Shown here: positions 1-11,624 of the stretch, in pieces
Position numbering within the stretch: the first letter of the stretch is position 1
Layout: each line of letters opens with the position of its first letter
DNA from: Pictodentalium vernedei
Lineage: Eukaryota > Mollusca > Scaphopoda > Dentaliida > Dentaliidae
DNA length: 64,000 nt
Direction of reading: 5' to 3'
Assembly: GCA_031216915.1 (NCBI GenBank)
Contig: CM062293.1
Location: 147,196,285-147,260,284, forward strand
Translations under genes and position numbers: made by a program
The notes under the pieces: generated by a model
Databases searched by the model: none
What the model was told of the DNA's origin: nothing
Seen by the model: only the letters and a program-made list of their open reading frames with translations

Positions 1-1090
1 GAAACATCTGCAGGCAGATGCTGATAGGGTATACCAGACCCCAAGGATCAACAGTGTGGGAACTCAGGAGAGTCGCCGCGGACCTCTGAGGGACAGAAGG
101 TCCAGGCTGCCCAAAAAGCATCGGTCCCACAAAACTGGCCATCAGACCAGAGTGCATGGACGGAAATACAACAGAGTCCATGGTGACCCCACCAGGAACA
201 TCCGCATCCAAAGAGAAGGCTGCTGGGCTCAACGACTGAGAGACCACAGCAGAGGGTTTGGCCAGCAGCCCCTTCCGACTTTGCCGGGTTGAAGTCAGAG
301 AAGGCTGAGGCCAATATCCCATGTCTACACTACCAGACATCTCTGTAGACCCCTGCAGGGATAAGACAAGGCTGGCTGAAACGGTGACTGATGACGTACA
401 GATGGAACAGCAGTAGCAGCAGATACAACGCGAGCTGTTGAAACTGGTCGAAAAGTAGAGAGAGAGCAACCGAGCTTGGCTCCAAAGGTGGAGACACAAC
501 CCTAGTGACAGCCTCAGATGTCGACTGGAGAGGGACCACAGTCCTGGAACCAGGCATCTCTTCACCTGACAACTCAACAGCTCCTGCAATATCCAACACA
601 CGAAAAGACTGCACATCCCCCATTGAGGGGGTACAATTCTCACCAGACGTGGTCGTGTCGGGAGGCCCCGCATGACAGCATTCCCCTTTCCCGCGGGAGG
701 AACAGCCACAAGAACGCACCACACGGTTCACAGAAGCCCAAAAAGTGGATGACCAAGACCCACAGAGCCCACAGGGTCAATCTGAATAACACCCATTACA
801 AGAAGCATGGGAATCGTCCACATGCTTGGGCAAAAGGCATTGCCCTCAAGGAACAGTCCTGGGCATAACAGAGGTGAGAGCAGTAGAAGAAAAGGTGAAC
901 TCAACAGGTGAAGAAAGTAGTACACCCCCAACTACGAGAGAAAGGTGTCAGAAAATAAAGGACCGGCAGGAACACAACTGAACCCAGACGGCCGACAGGG
1001 ACGAGAAAACAGAAATTCTGCCCTCAACAGAGAGGAGAAATCCTGTCCATACAGCTTCTCACTGACACCTAACTCCAATAATAATAATAA
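1..1090 (-). pseudogene. Decayed DIRS-like gag and leader fragment, cut by window edge
   Basis: This stretch aligns by eye, in the same order and orientation, with the gag 5' half and leader of the two larger DIRS-like copies further along (near 49980-51080 and 60890-61975). The minus-strand start codon is kept at 866-864, followed by a recognisable start of the Cys-rich N-terminus and a segment reading SVNRVVRS-like. Stops and frameshifts break the frame, for example the readable piece at 731-330. Similarity fades after the motif cacctaactc near 1080. The rest of the element would lie left of position 1. It is more divergent from the two full copies than they are from each other, so it is an older or different lineage. 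Family assignment rests on homology inside the window. Confidence 0.75.
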
Positions 1091-1930
1091 TATCCAAAAG
1101 GATAACATAAACTTATCAACCCAAAAATTATATGTCATTACGTGTACGCTCCCTGTAAAACACTGCCAATCGACTCCCCACTAACTGCTCTATGAGGTGG
1201 GGTATCAAAACCCAACCACGTGACTTCAATAAGACGTACTATCGGTTATAATTAGCACGAAGTGTTTCCCAGTGTTGTGACAAGGTTATGCTTCCGACAC
1301 AAAATAGGATCTCCATACATCATTTCTCTGCAAAACAGCTGCTGATAATTAGGGAAAAAAGCAAAATGCTCCCAAACTACACAAATAAAAATAAAATCGT
1401 TAAAATTTATTTCGAAATATCGTACAAAATGACTTTTCAAGGCAGTTTCGATCTCGCATGAATATTTGTGAAGACCTTGTCATTACTTTTTGTCGATGTC
1501 GGTGTTTCTTTGATCCCGTAATTTTTGGATACCAATTAGCACATTTTTCCAACCAGTCGGGCAAATACTATTTTTAATATCATAGGGAAATTTAAAAAAC
1601 GCGTTTCGTGTCGAATATATTGAGTAAAAATCAGTGCGATTTCGTCCTTGAATTTGTAAAATCCGACTATTATTAGCGAAGTTACACCAAAAATGGAAAT
1701 AATAAAAAAAATCTCATTTGTAATAGGTTGAAGAACCTTTCGAAAAGAGTCATTCAAATACCCACCTTTTTTATTCTGCAATGGTAGACATATTCCGGAC
1801 AATGAAAAAGAACTTTACACAATTTGGCTGCGTTTCCAGGTATTCGCATGAAGGACATCTAACGTCGACTCAACAGGTTGAGAACAACGTAGTTTCGTTA
1901 CCCACTAAACGGCCCAAATTGCCAGAGTTA
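1091..1930. other. No gene recognised; AT-rich spacer
   Basis: Short open frames occur on both strands (for example 1536-1802 minus) but none shows a domain pattern I recognise. The first ~100 bases may be the far 5' leader of the neighbouring DIRS-like fragment, without detectable similarity to the other copies. Confidence 0.5.
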
Positions 1931-2155
1931 TTAGACCATAGACGTCTGGAAACCTGATCTAAATCACCCCTACCTCAAAACACCTGTCTTATATACACCC
2001 CCCTCGAAATATATAATACATAGATCTGTGTGTTATTTATTTTGGAAGTGTGTGTGTGTGGGGGGTGGGGTGGGGCATATATAAGAGGGGGTGTGACATT
2101 GGGGGGGGGGGTTGATGTGATATTAATCAGGTCTCCAGACGTCTGTGGTTAGACT
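1931..2155. mobile_element. Small inverted-repeat element (~225 bp), MITE-like
   Basis: About 35 bases at the left end (core accatagacgtctgg) recur inverted at the right end (core ccagacgtctgtggt), continuing inward as acctgat..aaatca against tgat..aatcaggt. The centre is G-rich and GT-rich. There is no coding capacity. Element borders and target duplication are not certain; tag occurs at both edges. I do not recognise the family. Confidence 0.6.
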
Positions 2156-2427
2156 AAGCAGTGGGACCTGGGGGCGGGATGCACAGCAACTCCGAACTAC
2201 GACATCCCCTTTAATCCGAGGATGATATACAACATTTCTCAATAAAAAAAATAAGCGTTCAACGGGTAATGTTGGATTTCAAGGTGTGCAGAGAACGAGC
2301 CAGTCCATTGCGAACTCGCCCCAGTGTCGCGACAAAGCATCCATGTTTTACAAGGCGATGTTCTCATTCAACTTGGCGGGGCAAAAATACAAAAAGAATA
2401 CCCAAAACACGGGTGCAGAATGTTAAT

Positions 2428-2459
<32 letters not shown>

Positions 2460-4216
2460 CACCCTCCAACCCCCAAAAAATGTTCTTGGTAAAAAAAAAT
2501 GCAGTGGAAAATCAGTTGGGTATAGATATCATCTGACCGGTTGGTAGGTTGGGGGTGGGGGGGCTAAGTACAAATTCAATGGAGGCAGAGAGCCAACTGT
2601 TATGGGCCTACAATCTTGCCATCAGAGGGTGCAGTTGCATAGGCCAAACCCACAAACATTTAATGTCTGTGTTTCTGTCTCCTAATGTTCAGTGTTGCTG
2701 TAAGCCTACTACTTGTGGGCCTAGGCCTATTAAAAAATCCTGGTGAACTTGGGTGGGGTGGGAATCTTATGCAGCATCAAGTGGGATACGCAAGTGTGAT
2801 ACTGGTATTGCTCCTCGCCGTATGGGGCGGAACAAAATTTCCTGACAGACTAAAATAATTTCCAGACTGATTTCAGGTGTGGAACCAAATTTGATAAACA
2901 AACCGCGTGTGCACCTACATATCGGTTCCCGGATGTAAGATGACGCTGTGCTGAAATCGTCTATTATGATTGAATAACACGTGGGAAATCTGAGTCAATT
3001 CCTCTCCAACACAGTTTCGTCCAGCATGCGGTTCAACCTATTGTTCAGGTGAACAGAATATTCTTTTACACTGAACCATGCAGGGCCTTTGAAACACTGT
3101 GGATGACCAAGACTGTAATTGTGGATATCCTGGAACCCATCAACGGAACATGGAGAGAAATTCTAAACAGAAACACTAACAGTGTGGAATTTTCACACAT
3201 GTATCGTCTCAACCCATGTGAAAGAATCATTTCATTGAACCGAGGGTCCTTTGAATGACAACCTACGGTCCATCTATAGAAATATGTTGTGCTAGGTGTC
3301 CCTTTTTCACTGAAACTGAGAGCATATTTTGTGAGTGGAAACCTCACTCCTCTAGTGTTTTAGCAGAGACCCTTCTTTATGTGGCGAGATGGGACGCGAT
3401 GTGTCTGAATGTATCTGAGATCAGTTAAAAATTAAAAATTGGCAAAATTTGGGAGAGTTTTCAGTTTCCCGTCTGAACTCAGCAAAATTAGAAGAAACAT
3501 ATACATATATTTTATATTTCGTTAAAAAACGATGCGTATAGCTTGAGGTTTGTTGCTTTGAACCACTGAGAAAAGTAGACCCAGGCTGTTGTAATATAAC
3601 TGAATTTAACACAACACTTAACATGATCAGTTATTGAGTTCACGTGGCAGCAATATAATTTAGTAGCAATAACATTTTCTAATCCGAACTAATCCTTTAA
3701 TTACCCTTCCAAAGACGTAAAACAAGAGCCGATAGTTGCTACTGACTGTTTCTGAAACAGCCTCTGGTCGCAATGAAAACATTGACATAAGATAAAGCAT
3801 AAATTACTCCTATGAAGTTTATTCTTTTGAGATTTCCAAATTCAGAAACTGATAAAATTGAATTACAATTATGTATATCTATATACTTTTATATTTGCAC
3901 TGCGACTTGTAAAGAAAATTTTGTTTCTTACATTCTACCTATCATTTAGCAATTTTATTAGCACTATGACAGATATTGAAATTATTTTGAATCTATTTAT
4001 AGGAAAAGACAGCGCTCGTGTGGTGTTTTCCAACAAATAGTTGCAACACGATGAGAAAAAATTCAATTTCTAACATTCGGTCTGTCACTTAAGTTAACCG
4101 TACACATGTATATTAGCGCTACGAAAAAACCCTGGGCTGATTTAATCCGTGGACCGACTTAGGGGCATACCCCAGTTGCTGACTTTATTTTTGGCCGACT
4201 TTTCCCATGGGTGACA
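2156..4216. other. No gene recognised; low-complexity tracts
   Basis: This two-kilobase stretch has only short frames. A long C run at about 2431-2460 gives the poly-proline frames seen on the plus strand, which are artefacts of the homopolymer. The part from about 3049 to 3640 has overlapping frames on both strands with no recognisable domain. Confidence 0.5.
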
Positions 4217-4223
4217 TCCCACC

Positions 4224-4226
<3 letters not shown>

Positions 4227-4275
<49 letters not shown>

Positions 4276-4556
4276 TTGGGGTTTAAGGTCACATATTTCT
4301 GCACAATGGCTAATCATGACAATGACAGTTTTACGGGTGGAGGAAGCCGGAGTACCCGGAGAGAACCACCGAGCAACGGCGAGCAACTGTCAGCTCCCCA
4401 ACATACTAACTCCACACAAGCAGGGTTAGCATTCGCTGAAGACAACGTGCAGTACGCCTTAGTACACGACATCACCGTGCCCCCAAATGGACAATGTGGG
4501 TGAAGTGTCTTGCCCAAGGACTCAACGCGGTTACCGCAGGTGGGATTCGAACGACT
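4227..4556 (-). mobile_element. tRNA-derived SINE, 5'-truncated
   Basis: The element lies on the minus strand: its tail is the (TTTA)n run at 4227-4277 in plus-strand view, and its tRNA-like end is on the right, where ggattcgaac is the complement of a pol III B box. It shares the internal stretches gagagaaccacc, gcagggttagc and cttgcccaagga with the copies at 16840, 21668, 28035 and 53818. The direct repeat tcccaccatt at 4217-4226 and 4557-4566 is the target-site duplication. The A-box part of the tRNA head is missing. Confidence 0.85.
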
Positions 4557-4566
4557 TCCCACCATT

Positions 4567-5009
4567 TAACTCTTTGTAGACTTTATACCACAATAACAAA
4601 GCTTGAATTTTTTTTTTGCGACAATTTATTGGAAAACATCCAGAGGTGTTTTGAATAGATAGTTACAAAAAATGAGAAAAAAAACAAAACAATTTCTACA
4701 GCCCTGTGTCTTGCAGCACACTGAGAGACCATGTGTTCCAGTGTTGTTTTCTTATTACTGGATACCTGTCTTTTCCACCTAAGATTGCCGTATGTACATG
4801 TGCCGAGTCGACGTCCAGTAAGAGCAGGCTTCGACACCCTTATAGTTTAAAGTTCCCCCCCCCCTCCATAAATAACAACACAGCTTATGACCCCTGATTG
4901 AAACATACGCTACGCGCTCGTTTCAGTCAGAAGTCATAAGATATGCTTTGGAAGCAAAAAATTAAGATAAAAACCTAAAAAAAAATGGGAATGACGAATT
5001 TCGTGTATA
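4567..5009. other. No gene recognised
   Basis: Only short frames; a C run near 4856-4864 and an AT-rich flank. Around 4886-4945 the pattern of acctatgacccct-like bases resembles a worn centre of the TTAA fold-back family, but too little is left to call. Confidence 0.4.
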
Positions 5010-5265
5010 GCGCTGGCTGATGTTTGTTTGTTTGTTGGTGGTTAACGTCACACATTTATGCATCATGGCTAATCGTGACACAACATGGAGATGAAGTCAA
5101 GTTTAGTCAATTGTTGATCAACATGTTGCCCATTTTAGAGGACTTTCACCCCAAGCATTGGTGACTGGGTCCTATTTTACTAGTAAAGCGGAACTGGTTT
5201 ACCACAGTAAACAAGTGCTGCTTACTTCCCGGGGTTCCCACGGGGAGCGCTGGCCAATTTTTACA
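5010..5265. repeat. Dispersed SINE-like repeat sharing the SINE tail
   Basis: After a tgtttgtttg run comes a tail resembling the SINE tail (ttggtggttaacgtcac, then gcatcatggctaatcgtgac). A different body follows: caagcattggtgactggg, then tttaccacagtaaacaag. The same body recurs near 9195-9310, 17100-17245, 22117-22235 and 62770-62980. There is no coding capacity. It could be a second SINE family; I see no clean tRNA head. Confidence 0.6.
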
Positions 5266-5906
5266 GTTATGTCATGTAAAGTGTTAAATGCAGATATGAA
5301 TATTACACAGTAATTACACTTGAATATTTCTCCATTTGAACTTTATATGGCAAGATTATTTTAATGTGATTTTTTGTTTTGTTACGAATTACAATTAATT
5401 GGATATATTGATATATATGCATTCCCAATAAATTATATCAAAATACAGAATAAATTTCAAAAAGATATTTAATAACATTTGATAAATAAAAGTTGTCAGA
5501 AAGGTTATAAACGACATTTCAAAAGTGTTATGCTTTTTCAGACCAGTGCTGGAAAACCCCGTTAATTAGCTCCGCCCACTCATAAAAAGTTCCTCTATAA
5601 ATAGACACAGAGATCTTAATTTAACTGGATTAACAGTGACTGTATTATGTAATCATATGTAACAACTGGGGTAATTTTGAAGACAACTTTTACAGGGACT
5701 GTACACGTAATGTCCGAACTGCATGCGAACAAGGAAAATACACAAAATACAATGAAAATGTGGTTGAAATTAATATATAAAACACAGTCCTGTTATTATA
5801 CGATACTCAGATCAATAATTCTAGTCACAGGTAACCTTTATCAACGAGTTGAATTATCACTGTTCGTAATGCAAAAATGGCCGCACGTCTTTCCAGGACA
5901 GTGGAA
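5266..5906. other. No confident gene; unrecognised open frame 5677-6156
   Basis: A plus-strand frame of 159 codons starts at 5677, but its 3' half (from about 5907) lies inside a DIRS terminal repeat read in a non-coding direction, and its 5' half shows no domain I recognise. I regard it as a chance frame. Confidence 0.4.
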
Positions 5907-6173
5907 GAAAAAAGAATCAGTCATTAGTTACACGACTGCGCACTGGTACCAGAAGCCGTGGATCTGTACTAGGAGAAGAACATCCCCTACTGGATGTGCG
6001 TTGGTAGCACTCGACCCAGTTTTGACTTATTTTTTCTTGGTGCTTTTGCACCACTTTTCTTTCCCGAATCGCTTGGGAAAGATCAAAATAGAGAGTAGTA
6101 TATTTTCCGAGTTTGGGACTTTCACTGTAGTGCAAGCCTGTAGTAAACAATTGTAGGGTGGGTTGATAAGAAA
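5907..6173 (-). repeat. Lone DIRS-like terminal repeat
   Basis: The stretch matches the right-hand terminal repeat of the two DIRS-like elements (51343-51604 and 62241-62501) through to the outer edge ggttgataagaaa. It shares the inner segments cactcgacccagtttt, cttttgcaccacttttct and gtgcaagcctgtagtaaac. No internal element sequence adjoins it, so it is either a solo remnant or a severely truncated copy. It is clearly diverged from both full copies. The terminal AAA is at 6171-6173. Confidence 0.85.
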
Positions 6174-6645
6174 TAAGCAATTTGGACCAAACCCCAATTC
6201 GAACTTAACCTTTATTTTGATATAAGGCACAAATCAACATTAGTCCTATCTATAAATCCAAACTCAAGCTATCATCCAGAAACAGAAAAGTTTACGGACA
6301 GATAGACGGACCAATCACATAATACGTCAAAAGCACGTGTAAAAATTCAGCAATGATTTCTTGAGTCTTCAAACTTTTTTCATTAATGACTAGATTTGAT
6401 AATATTTTGAAAAATACTAGTTACGAGTTAATACAGAGTAAAACATTCCCAACACAATTGGCGCACCATTCTTTTTCTTCCACTTACCTGTTTTTTCCTT
6501 CTATTGAATTTAACTCATTTGATTCATACAAGTTTGATGGCTCCAGACTGACTTTCTCTAAATAGATGGGACCTGGTGTTATATTCTGTATCTGTGACTC
6601 CAAATATACCTCATCTGACTGAAAAAATGTTGAAAGCCTCAATTA
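6174..6645. other. No gene recognised
   Basis: AT-rich, short frames only, no repeat that I can match elsewhere in the window. Confidence 0.4.
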
Positions 6646-6946
6646 AGGCACCACAAAGAAGATCTTCTGTTTCTCAGGCTATTTTTTGTAAAATTGCATG
6701 TGGGTAGGTTTTTTTTTTTATTTTATTCTTTTAATTTTGTAATTATTTCATTGCCATGAAAAGTTCATGTTCTTGGTTTGTTTTATGTTTTAGGCCTCAT
6801 AATCTACAGAATATGGGTGGTGGTGTATTTTGTCCCTTGAGTGCTAAAGCAGCACAAAGCCTTGTCACACTCAAGGGACAAATTTATCAATATTATAAAC
6901 CTGGGTAAAATATCAGACATAAACCATTTAATTTTTATTTTTAGGC
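6646..6946 (+). mobile_element. Fold-back element, AGGCC family, internally shortened copy
   Basis: It starts with the terminal module agatcttctgtttctcagg shared with 20453, 21379 and 63089. It contains the family's central hairpin around the words aaagc and tgcaca-like bases flanked by ttgagtg and cactcaaggga, and runs into cagacataaaccatttaa. The right terminal module is missing except possibly the last few bases (ttaggct). No ORF. Class is uncertain; I call it a non-autonomous DNA element from its inverted ends. Confidence 0.65.
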
Positions 6947-7267
6947 TTTCCCAAACCCAGTTTGTGAAAGACTCTTGTTAGTCTTCTTTTTCAAAATTTT
7001 TCTTCTCTATTTTTTCTTTTTAAATTTTTTTTTTCCTCCGTGAATTTTGTCTGTTGAACTGCTCAAAAACAAGCTGTATGATTTTAACCAAATTTGGCAT
7101 ACTTATGTAATGTCAAAAAATAGGCCGATGAAATCATCAGATGTGTACCCATACGCGCAATTAGTAGAAAGCTGTATGACGGAGGGCCACCACGGATGCT
7201 GACATAATGTACACCATACAAGGTATGGTTACATATAGAAATGGATTGGAGGAGTGGCTAATTTGAT

Positions 7268-7738
7268 GGATAAAGGGTTAATATCTCCAGATCAAATTAT
7301 CAGATTTACATAAAAAACTATACAGCACAGCACATCAGTAACCTGAATAAATATATAAAGTAACATGACAATCGGATTGATATTTTTTGAGTTATCAAAT
7401 GCCAAAGGGATTGGAGGAATTTTCAATTTGAAGGATAAAGGGGGTTAATATCTCTGGATCAAATTATCAGATTTACACCAAAAACTATACAGCTCAGCAC
7501 ATCAGTAACCTGAACACAATTATAAAGTAACTTGACAATCCAAGCAATATTTTTCAAGTTATCGAATGCGAAAGAGATTGGAGGAATTTTCAGTTTGAAG
7601 GATAAAGGGTTAATATCTCAGGATTAAATTATCAGATTTACACCAAAAACTATACAGCTCGGCACATCAGTAACCTGAACACAAATATAAAGTAACTTGA
7701 CAATCCAAGCAATATTTTTCAAGTTATCGAATGACAAA
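7268..7738. repeat. Tandem array, ~166-bp unit, about 2.8 copies
   Basis: Units start with ggataaagggttaatatct at 7268, 7433 and 7600, giving periods of 165 and 167 bp. Each carries aaattatcagatttaca and cagcacatcagtaacctga. The array runs into a cagacagacggacag stretch. A flanking phrase (gatgctgacataatgtac at 7194; gatgccggcattatgtgtac at 7818) occurs on both sides in direct orientation. No coding capacity. Confidence 0.85.
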
Positions 7739-8000
7739 GAAATGGATATGGATGCCGGACAGACAGACGGACAGAAAGACAGACAAAGGATGGACGAACG
7801 ATGGATGGTCACCCCGGATGCCGGCATTATGTGTACCATACATAGTATGGGTACACATAAAAATCTAGTAAAATGCGGTATTGTCATTTCTGTGAAAATG
7901 CATATTTTCAAAATATTCTGCCAAAACTTTCTAAATTTTAACATTTTTCGAAAGTCTCAAAACTGTTTACAGTTATTTAGCTCAAATTTTCCACACATTT

Positions 8001-9104
8001 AGAGCATAATATGATACACCACAATCACCACTCAAATCTTTCAATATTAACCCCCACTGGCCAAAAATGACATTAATATAGCTTTTTTCTTCAAAATTGA
8101 CCAACTTCAAGGGCAAATTTCTCTAATTATAAGATTGTTGTAATAATTATTTTGGTATGGATAGATGCAACAATGATTGTGGAAGAAAGTTAATATTTAC
8201 TTTTTAATCTCAGATTTAACCCTCAAGCACAATGAGGGCAAGAATAAGAGTACCGTTTGAAAATGCCAAAATTGGCCAACTTTGGTTGCATTTTCTATCA
8301 TTTTGGAAGGGCTTAATTTCAAACACCTTTCATGTACGTATTCACAATTGACTACCGAGCATATTTGCTGTTGTAAGTTTGGTTGTAAAGTTTAACCCTA
8401 TCCCATTCTGGTTGCATAAAAGTAGGTACCATCCAAAAAACTCCAATTTTTTAGAATTTGGTAAGTTTAGGTGATGATTTACTCCATTTTTAAATGATTG
8501 AGCTCTGAATGTTTTCTATAGCTGCATGCTGCAGTTAAAGTATGACAAATTTTGTTCTATATGTTATTATTAAAAGTTTAACCCTTGGCAGATTTGAGAC
8601 TTCCCATAAGGGTACTGTCGGAATAATTGTTATTTTAGCCAACTTTTACATGCAATTTCTCAGCACTGGGGCCATACTGTCTCAAAACCTTTCCCATGAG
8701 AAGATAGGGCATTCATCCAAGAACAATTTTGCTGTTATATGTTTTATTCCAAGTTTTAACCCTCACCCAGTTGTCAGGCCTTGAATCGGAGTACCCTCAA
8801 CTTGTACATGTTCATTCAAATACCAAGATTCAAGATTAGTCCATGTCTCTTTTCAGACACTCAGTCTGTGATTGATGATCACACATTAAGAGCATAATAT
8901 GATACACTAAAATCACCACACAAATATTTCAAAATTAACCTCTATTGGCCACAAATGATATGAATATATCATTTTATCTTCAAAATTTACTAACTTCAAG
9001 GGCAAATTTCTCTTAATTGTGAGGTTGTTGTAACAATTATTTTTGTATGCATAGATGCAACAATGCTTGCAGAAGAAAGTTACTGTTTAGTTTTTAATTT
9101 TAAG
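8001..9104. repeat. Degenerate tandem array, ~177-bp unit, about six copies
   Basis: A ttaacc word followed by a loosely conserved block recurs at about 8047, 8216, 8391, 8578, 8757 and 8934, with spacing near 177 bp. The first and last units are the most alike: agagcataatatgatacac at 8001 recurs at 8889, and cttcaagggcaaatttctc at 8106 recurs at 8995. Plus-strand frames here are by-products of the repeat. Confidence 0.7.
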
Positions 9105-9310
9105 TTTGTATTGGTTATAAAAAGAGAGCATGCGACATCCAAAAGGACCAGAGGACCATAAAGGAACGCCTGAGAAACAGATTTTAATTTTTTTTAGCCT
9201 TAGTCAACCATTATAATGATGTTGACCGATATTGAGCACTCACACCCTGAACACTGGTGACCAGTTCCTATTATACTAGTAAAATAGAATCAGTCTTCTT
9301 TGGGAAACGA
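9105..9310 (+). repeat. Right end of AGGCC fold-back element joined to the dispersed repeat
   Basis: The words ggttataaaaagagagcatg, then gagaaacagatttt, are the right terminal module of the AGGCC family. They run directly into tagtcaaccattataatgatg and the dispersed repeat body. Exactly this join recurs at 22025-22240, so the two places share a composite or an ancestral insertion site. Confidence 0.65.
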
Positions 9311-9406
9311 GCCCTTCATCCTTGATTTCTATGAGGAAAAAATGCCAAAAGCTATGTGTTTCACATTTACTGACAAATATTACCCTCTTCTGCTCTCCAA
9401 TTTTAA

Positions 9407-9612
9407 CTCCTTGAACTCTGGTAGTATTTCAAATTTTTTTGTCACCGACTCCATATTGCCCATGTGGCATGAAAAATTTAACAAATTATATCTTGTTTGA
9501 CATAGCTCAATGATCTCCGTCAAACATGATAAATTTTTTTTTAAATTCTCAGTTGCATTGCGGTCAATATTTTGCTGAAAAGTTTGGTATATTGACATCA
9601 TAGTGCAGAGGG
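9407..9612. mobile_element. Degenerate TTAA fold-back element, CCCTCTGCAC family
   Basis: TTAA at 9403-9406 and 9613-9616 flank a 206-bp segment. The right end reads tagtgcagaggg, and the centre has a worn palindrome around tgtttgacatagctc. Size and order match the better copy at 11625-11829. Confidence 0.65.
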
Positions 9613-9843
9613 TTAAATTAAATCTATCCAACATTTTGGTAACTTGCTTTCTGATTCTATGACAATTTTGTTTTGAAAGGTACTTAACCCTTTACCTAAA
9701 ATAAAAAGCACACAACACTTGCAAATAAAATTCTTGAAGCACAATTTTTTTTTTAAAAATGAGGGTACCAGAGGAATAGACAACATTTTCCTTGCTCACT
9801 TATCATATTCAGTCAAACGCACATAATATTTTGTTTACATAAA

Positions 9844-9912
9844 TTTGTTTTATCACAAATTATTGAAGAGTGTTTTTGGGCAGTCTTCAATAATTAGTAA
9901 TAAAACAAATTT
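9844..9912. repeat. Imperfect inverted repeat (hairpin)
   Basis: The arm ttgttttatcacaaattatt pairs with aataattagtaataaaacaa across a ~20-base loop. Just upstream at 9688-9760 is a left half of a CCCTTTACC element with no visible right half. Confidence 0.55.
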
Positions 9913-10137
9913 TGATGAACAAATTCAGACCACCAAAAAAATGTAGCCCTCAACTAATTAAAGGGCCCTAAATTGTAGCAGTGTCAAAAACATTAGCAAA
10001 CAATGACAAATTTTTGTGATTGTTGTAACTATGAGCATTTGTGGATTACAAATCGCCCAACAACCAACAAGGAACAGCATTCTGAAAATCCTCTGTTTAG
10101 TTGTAAATTTGAACTCATTTCAATTGGGAAGTTTTAA

Positions 10138-10370
10138 CCCTTTACACAACGTAACGGACAAAACCGGCCACCGCTATTCTCAAAAATCGCCAATTAATTT
10201 TCACGATTTTTTCATTTTTTGTTTCAAAAACATAGGTTATGACCCCTCATTGGAACGAGCTCGTTCCAATGAGGGGTCATAACCTATGTTTTGGAGACAA
10301 AAAATAAAAAAATTAGTTATTCAAGAATTTCTTTTGCAAGTGACATCTGCTTTTCATGTTAGGTAAAGGG
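10138..10370. mobile_element. TTAA fold-back element, CCCTTTACC family (233 bp)
   Basis: TTAA flanks at 10134-10137 and 10371-10374 enclose an element starting CCCTTTACAC and ending TTAGGTAAAGGG. The centre is a long palindrome: ataggttatgacccctcatt, then its inverse around gagctcgttcc. TTAA duplication with a CCC terminal triplet is the signature of the piggyBac superfamily (family knowledge), so I infer a piggyBac-type MITE. There is no ORF. Confidence 0.85.
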
Positions 10371-10422
10371 TTAAACACACAAAACACACATGTGTTTTTG
10401 TAAATTTTAAAGCCTTCAAAAT

Positions 10423-10798
10423 TCACTTATAGAGCATTCCATCTATAATTTTGTTAAGTGAAAAATGATTTACAGACTTTTGTCTTTCGCTTAATGAAAT
10501 GAACAATCCATTTCTATCAATAGAGAATTTGAGAAGGGTCAGCCCATGCCTGAAAGCATTTAGCATGGGTCCCTTGAAAGTGTGGAGACTGTAGCGCACG
10601 CCACTTTTGCTGTTGAGAAAATCTGATACTGCCTCCGAGGCAAACCCATCAGCAGTCTTATTTAGCCTCAATAATATAAAGAACAAAACCAATGATATTG
10701 TGTTCGACAGGATTCTGAGAACTGTGTTAAACATGGGCTATAGTGTGCAGTTTGCTCGAGAAGCAGTTAACTGCATTCAGACAAATGGAAGAATTTGA
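10423..10798 (+). other. Unassigned open frame with weak UBA-like motif
   Basis: A plus-strand frame (10607-10798) ends in ILRTVLNMGYS and then AREAV, which resembles the first two helices of a UBA domain (MGY/MGF loop, then a helix rich in A). It stops too soon for a complete domain, and the opposite strand also holds a longer open frame (10734-10423). It could be an isolated exon, a fragment of a duplicated gene, or chance. No splice sites are convincing. Confidence 0.2.
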
Positions 10799-10950
10799 TA
10801 TCAGAGGGCAGAGAGTTAATCAATAAAAATCCATCAAATTTCTTTAACATACAGCATTGTCTTCTATCTCATAATGCAATTTTATCTCCAATATTTATTG
10901 AGAAAAAAACTTAATCTGTGAGTAAGAGGCTTAAACTATATTTATTTTAA

Positions 10951-11190
10951 CCCTTTAGCAGCATAATGGTAATATCTGGCCTACTGTATTCAAGAAAATT
11001 GGAATAAATTTTTTATTATTTTTCCAACTTTTGTATCCAAAACATATAGCTGTTTGCTACCTCATTGGTATGATCTTGCTGAACTCATTCCAATTAGGCA
11101 TCATAAGCCTACGTTTTTTAGGCAAATAATGAGAATTCTTAGTTAAGAAATATTTTTTGTAAGAGCTGTCTTCCAAGTCATGTTAAAGAG
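10951..11190. mobile_element. Degenerate CCCTTTACC-family fold-back element
   Basis: It starts after ttttaa as CCCTTTAGCAG and ends catgttaaagagttgacc, in the position of TTAGGTAAAGGGTTAA. The centre keeps cctcattgg..gaactcattccaatt and the inverse of ataggttatga as catcataagcctacg. It is strongly diverged from the copies at 10138 and 26867. Confidence 0.6.
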
Positions 11191-11387
11191 TTGACCCTCT
11201 TCACACCAAAGTCAAAATCCAATATTTAAGAAGCAATATATTTCCACAATTCAATTAAAAAATTAATCCTGAAGTCCCCATACAGCAACAAACTACACCC
11301 TTTTATATTACTAAGAAAAAGTTTTCCCAAGTGCATTCTTCCTTGAGAACTTGACTCGTAGGATGCATTTATCTTGGCAGCGTTTTC

Positions 11388-11436
11388 ACATCATTGTTGG
11401 CTGCCTATACAGGCAGTCAACAATAATGTGGAAACA
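11388..11436. repeat. Near-perfect hairpin
   Basis: The arm cattgttggctgcctata pairs with caggcagtcaacaataatg. A second, looser inverted pair follows (cctgttaattgaata against tattcaattaacagg, 11469-11516). Both are probably centres of worn fold-back elements. Confidence 0.6.
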
Positions 11437-11624
11437 CTGTTGAGTCATCCGCAGTTGTGTAGTGGAACCCTGTTAATTGAATAGCCACCTTGCCAGTGGA
11501 AATTATTCAATTAACAGGAGTACTTAATTAACAGGGATTGTATCTCTTTCCTGAATTCTAGAGATAAACTTAGCATTTATTCTATTATATCTTGCTTGAC
11601 ATAGCTCCTTAAATCATTAATTAA

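Noticed and set aside
2269-2547. Poly-proline protein frame
   Set aside because: The prolines come from a C homopolymer readable in two frames; no conserved flanking sequence.
4227-4503. Frames across the SINE beginning with repeated Leu/Ile/Tyr
   Set aside because: Produced by (TTTA)n and the SINE body; antisense frames equally open.
5677-6156. 159-codon plus-strand frame
   Set aside because: Its second half is the DIRS terminal repeat, and no domain is seen in the first half.
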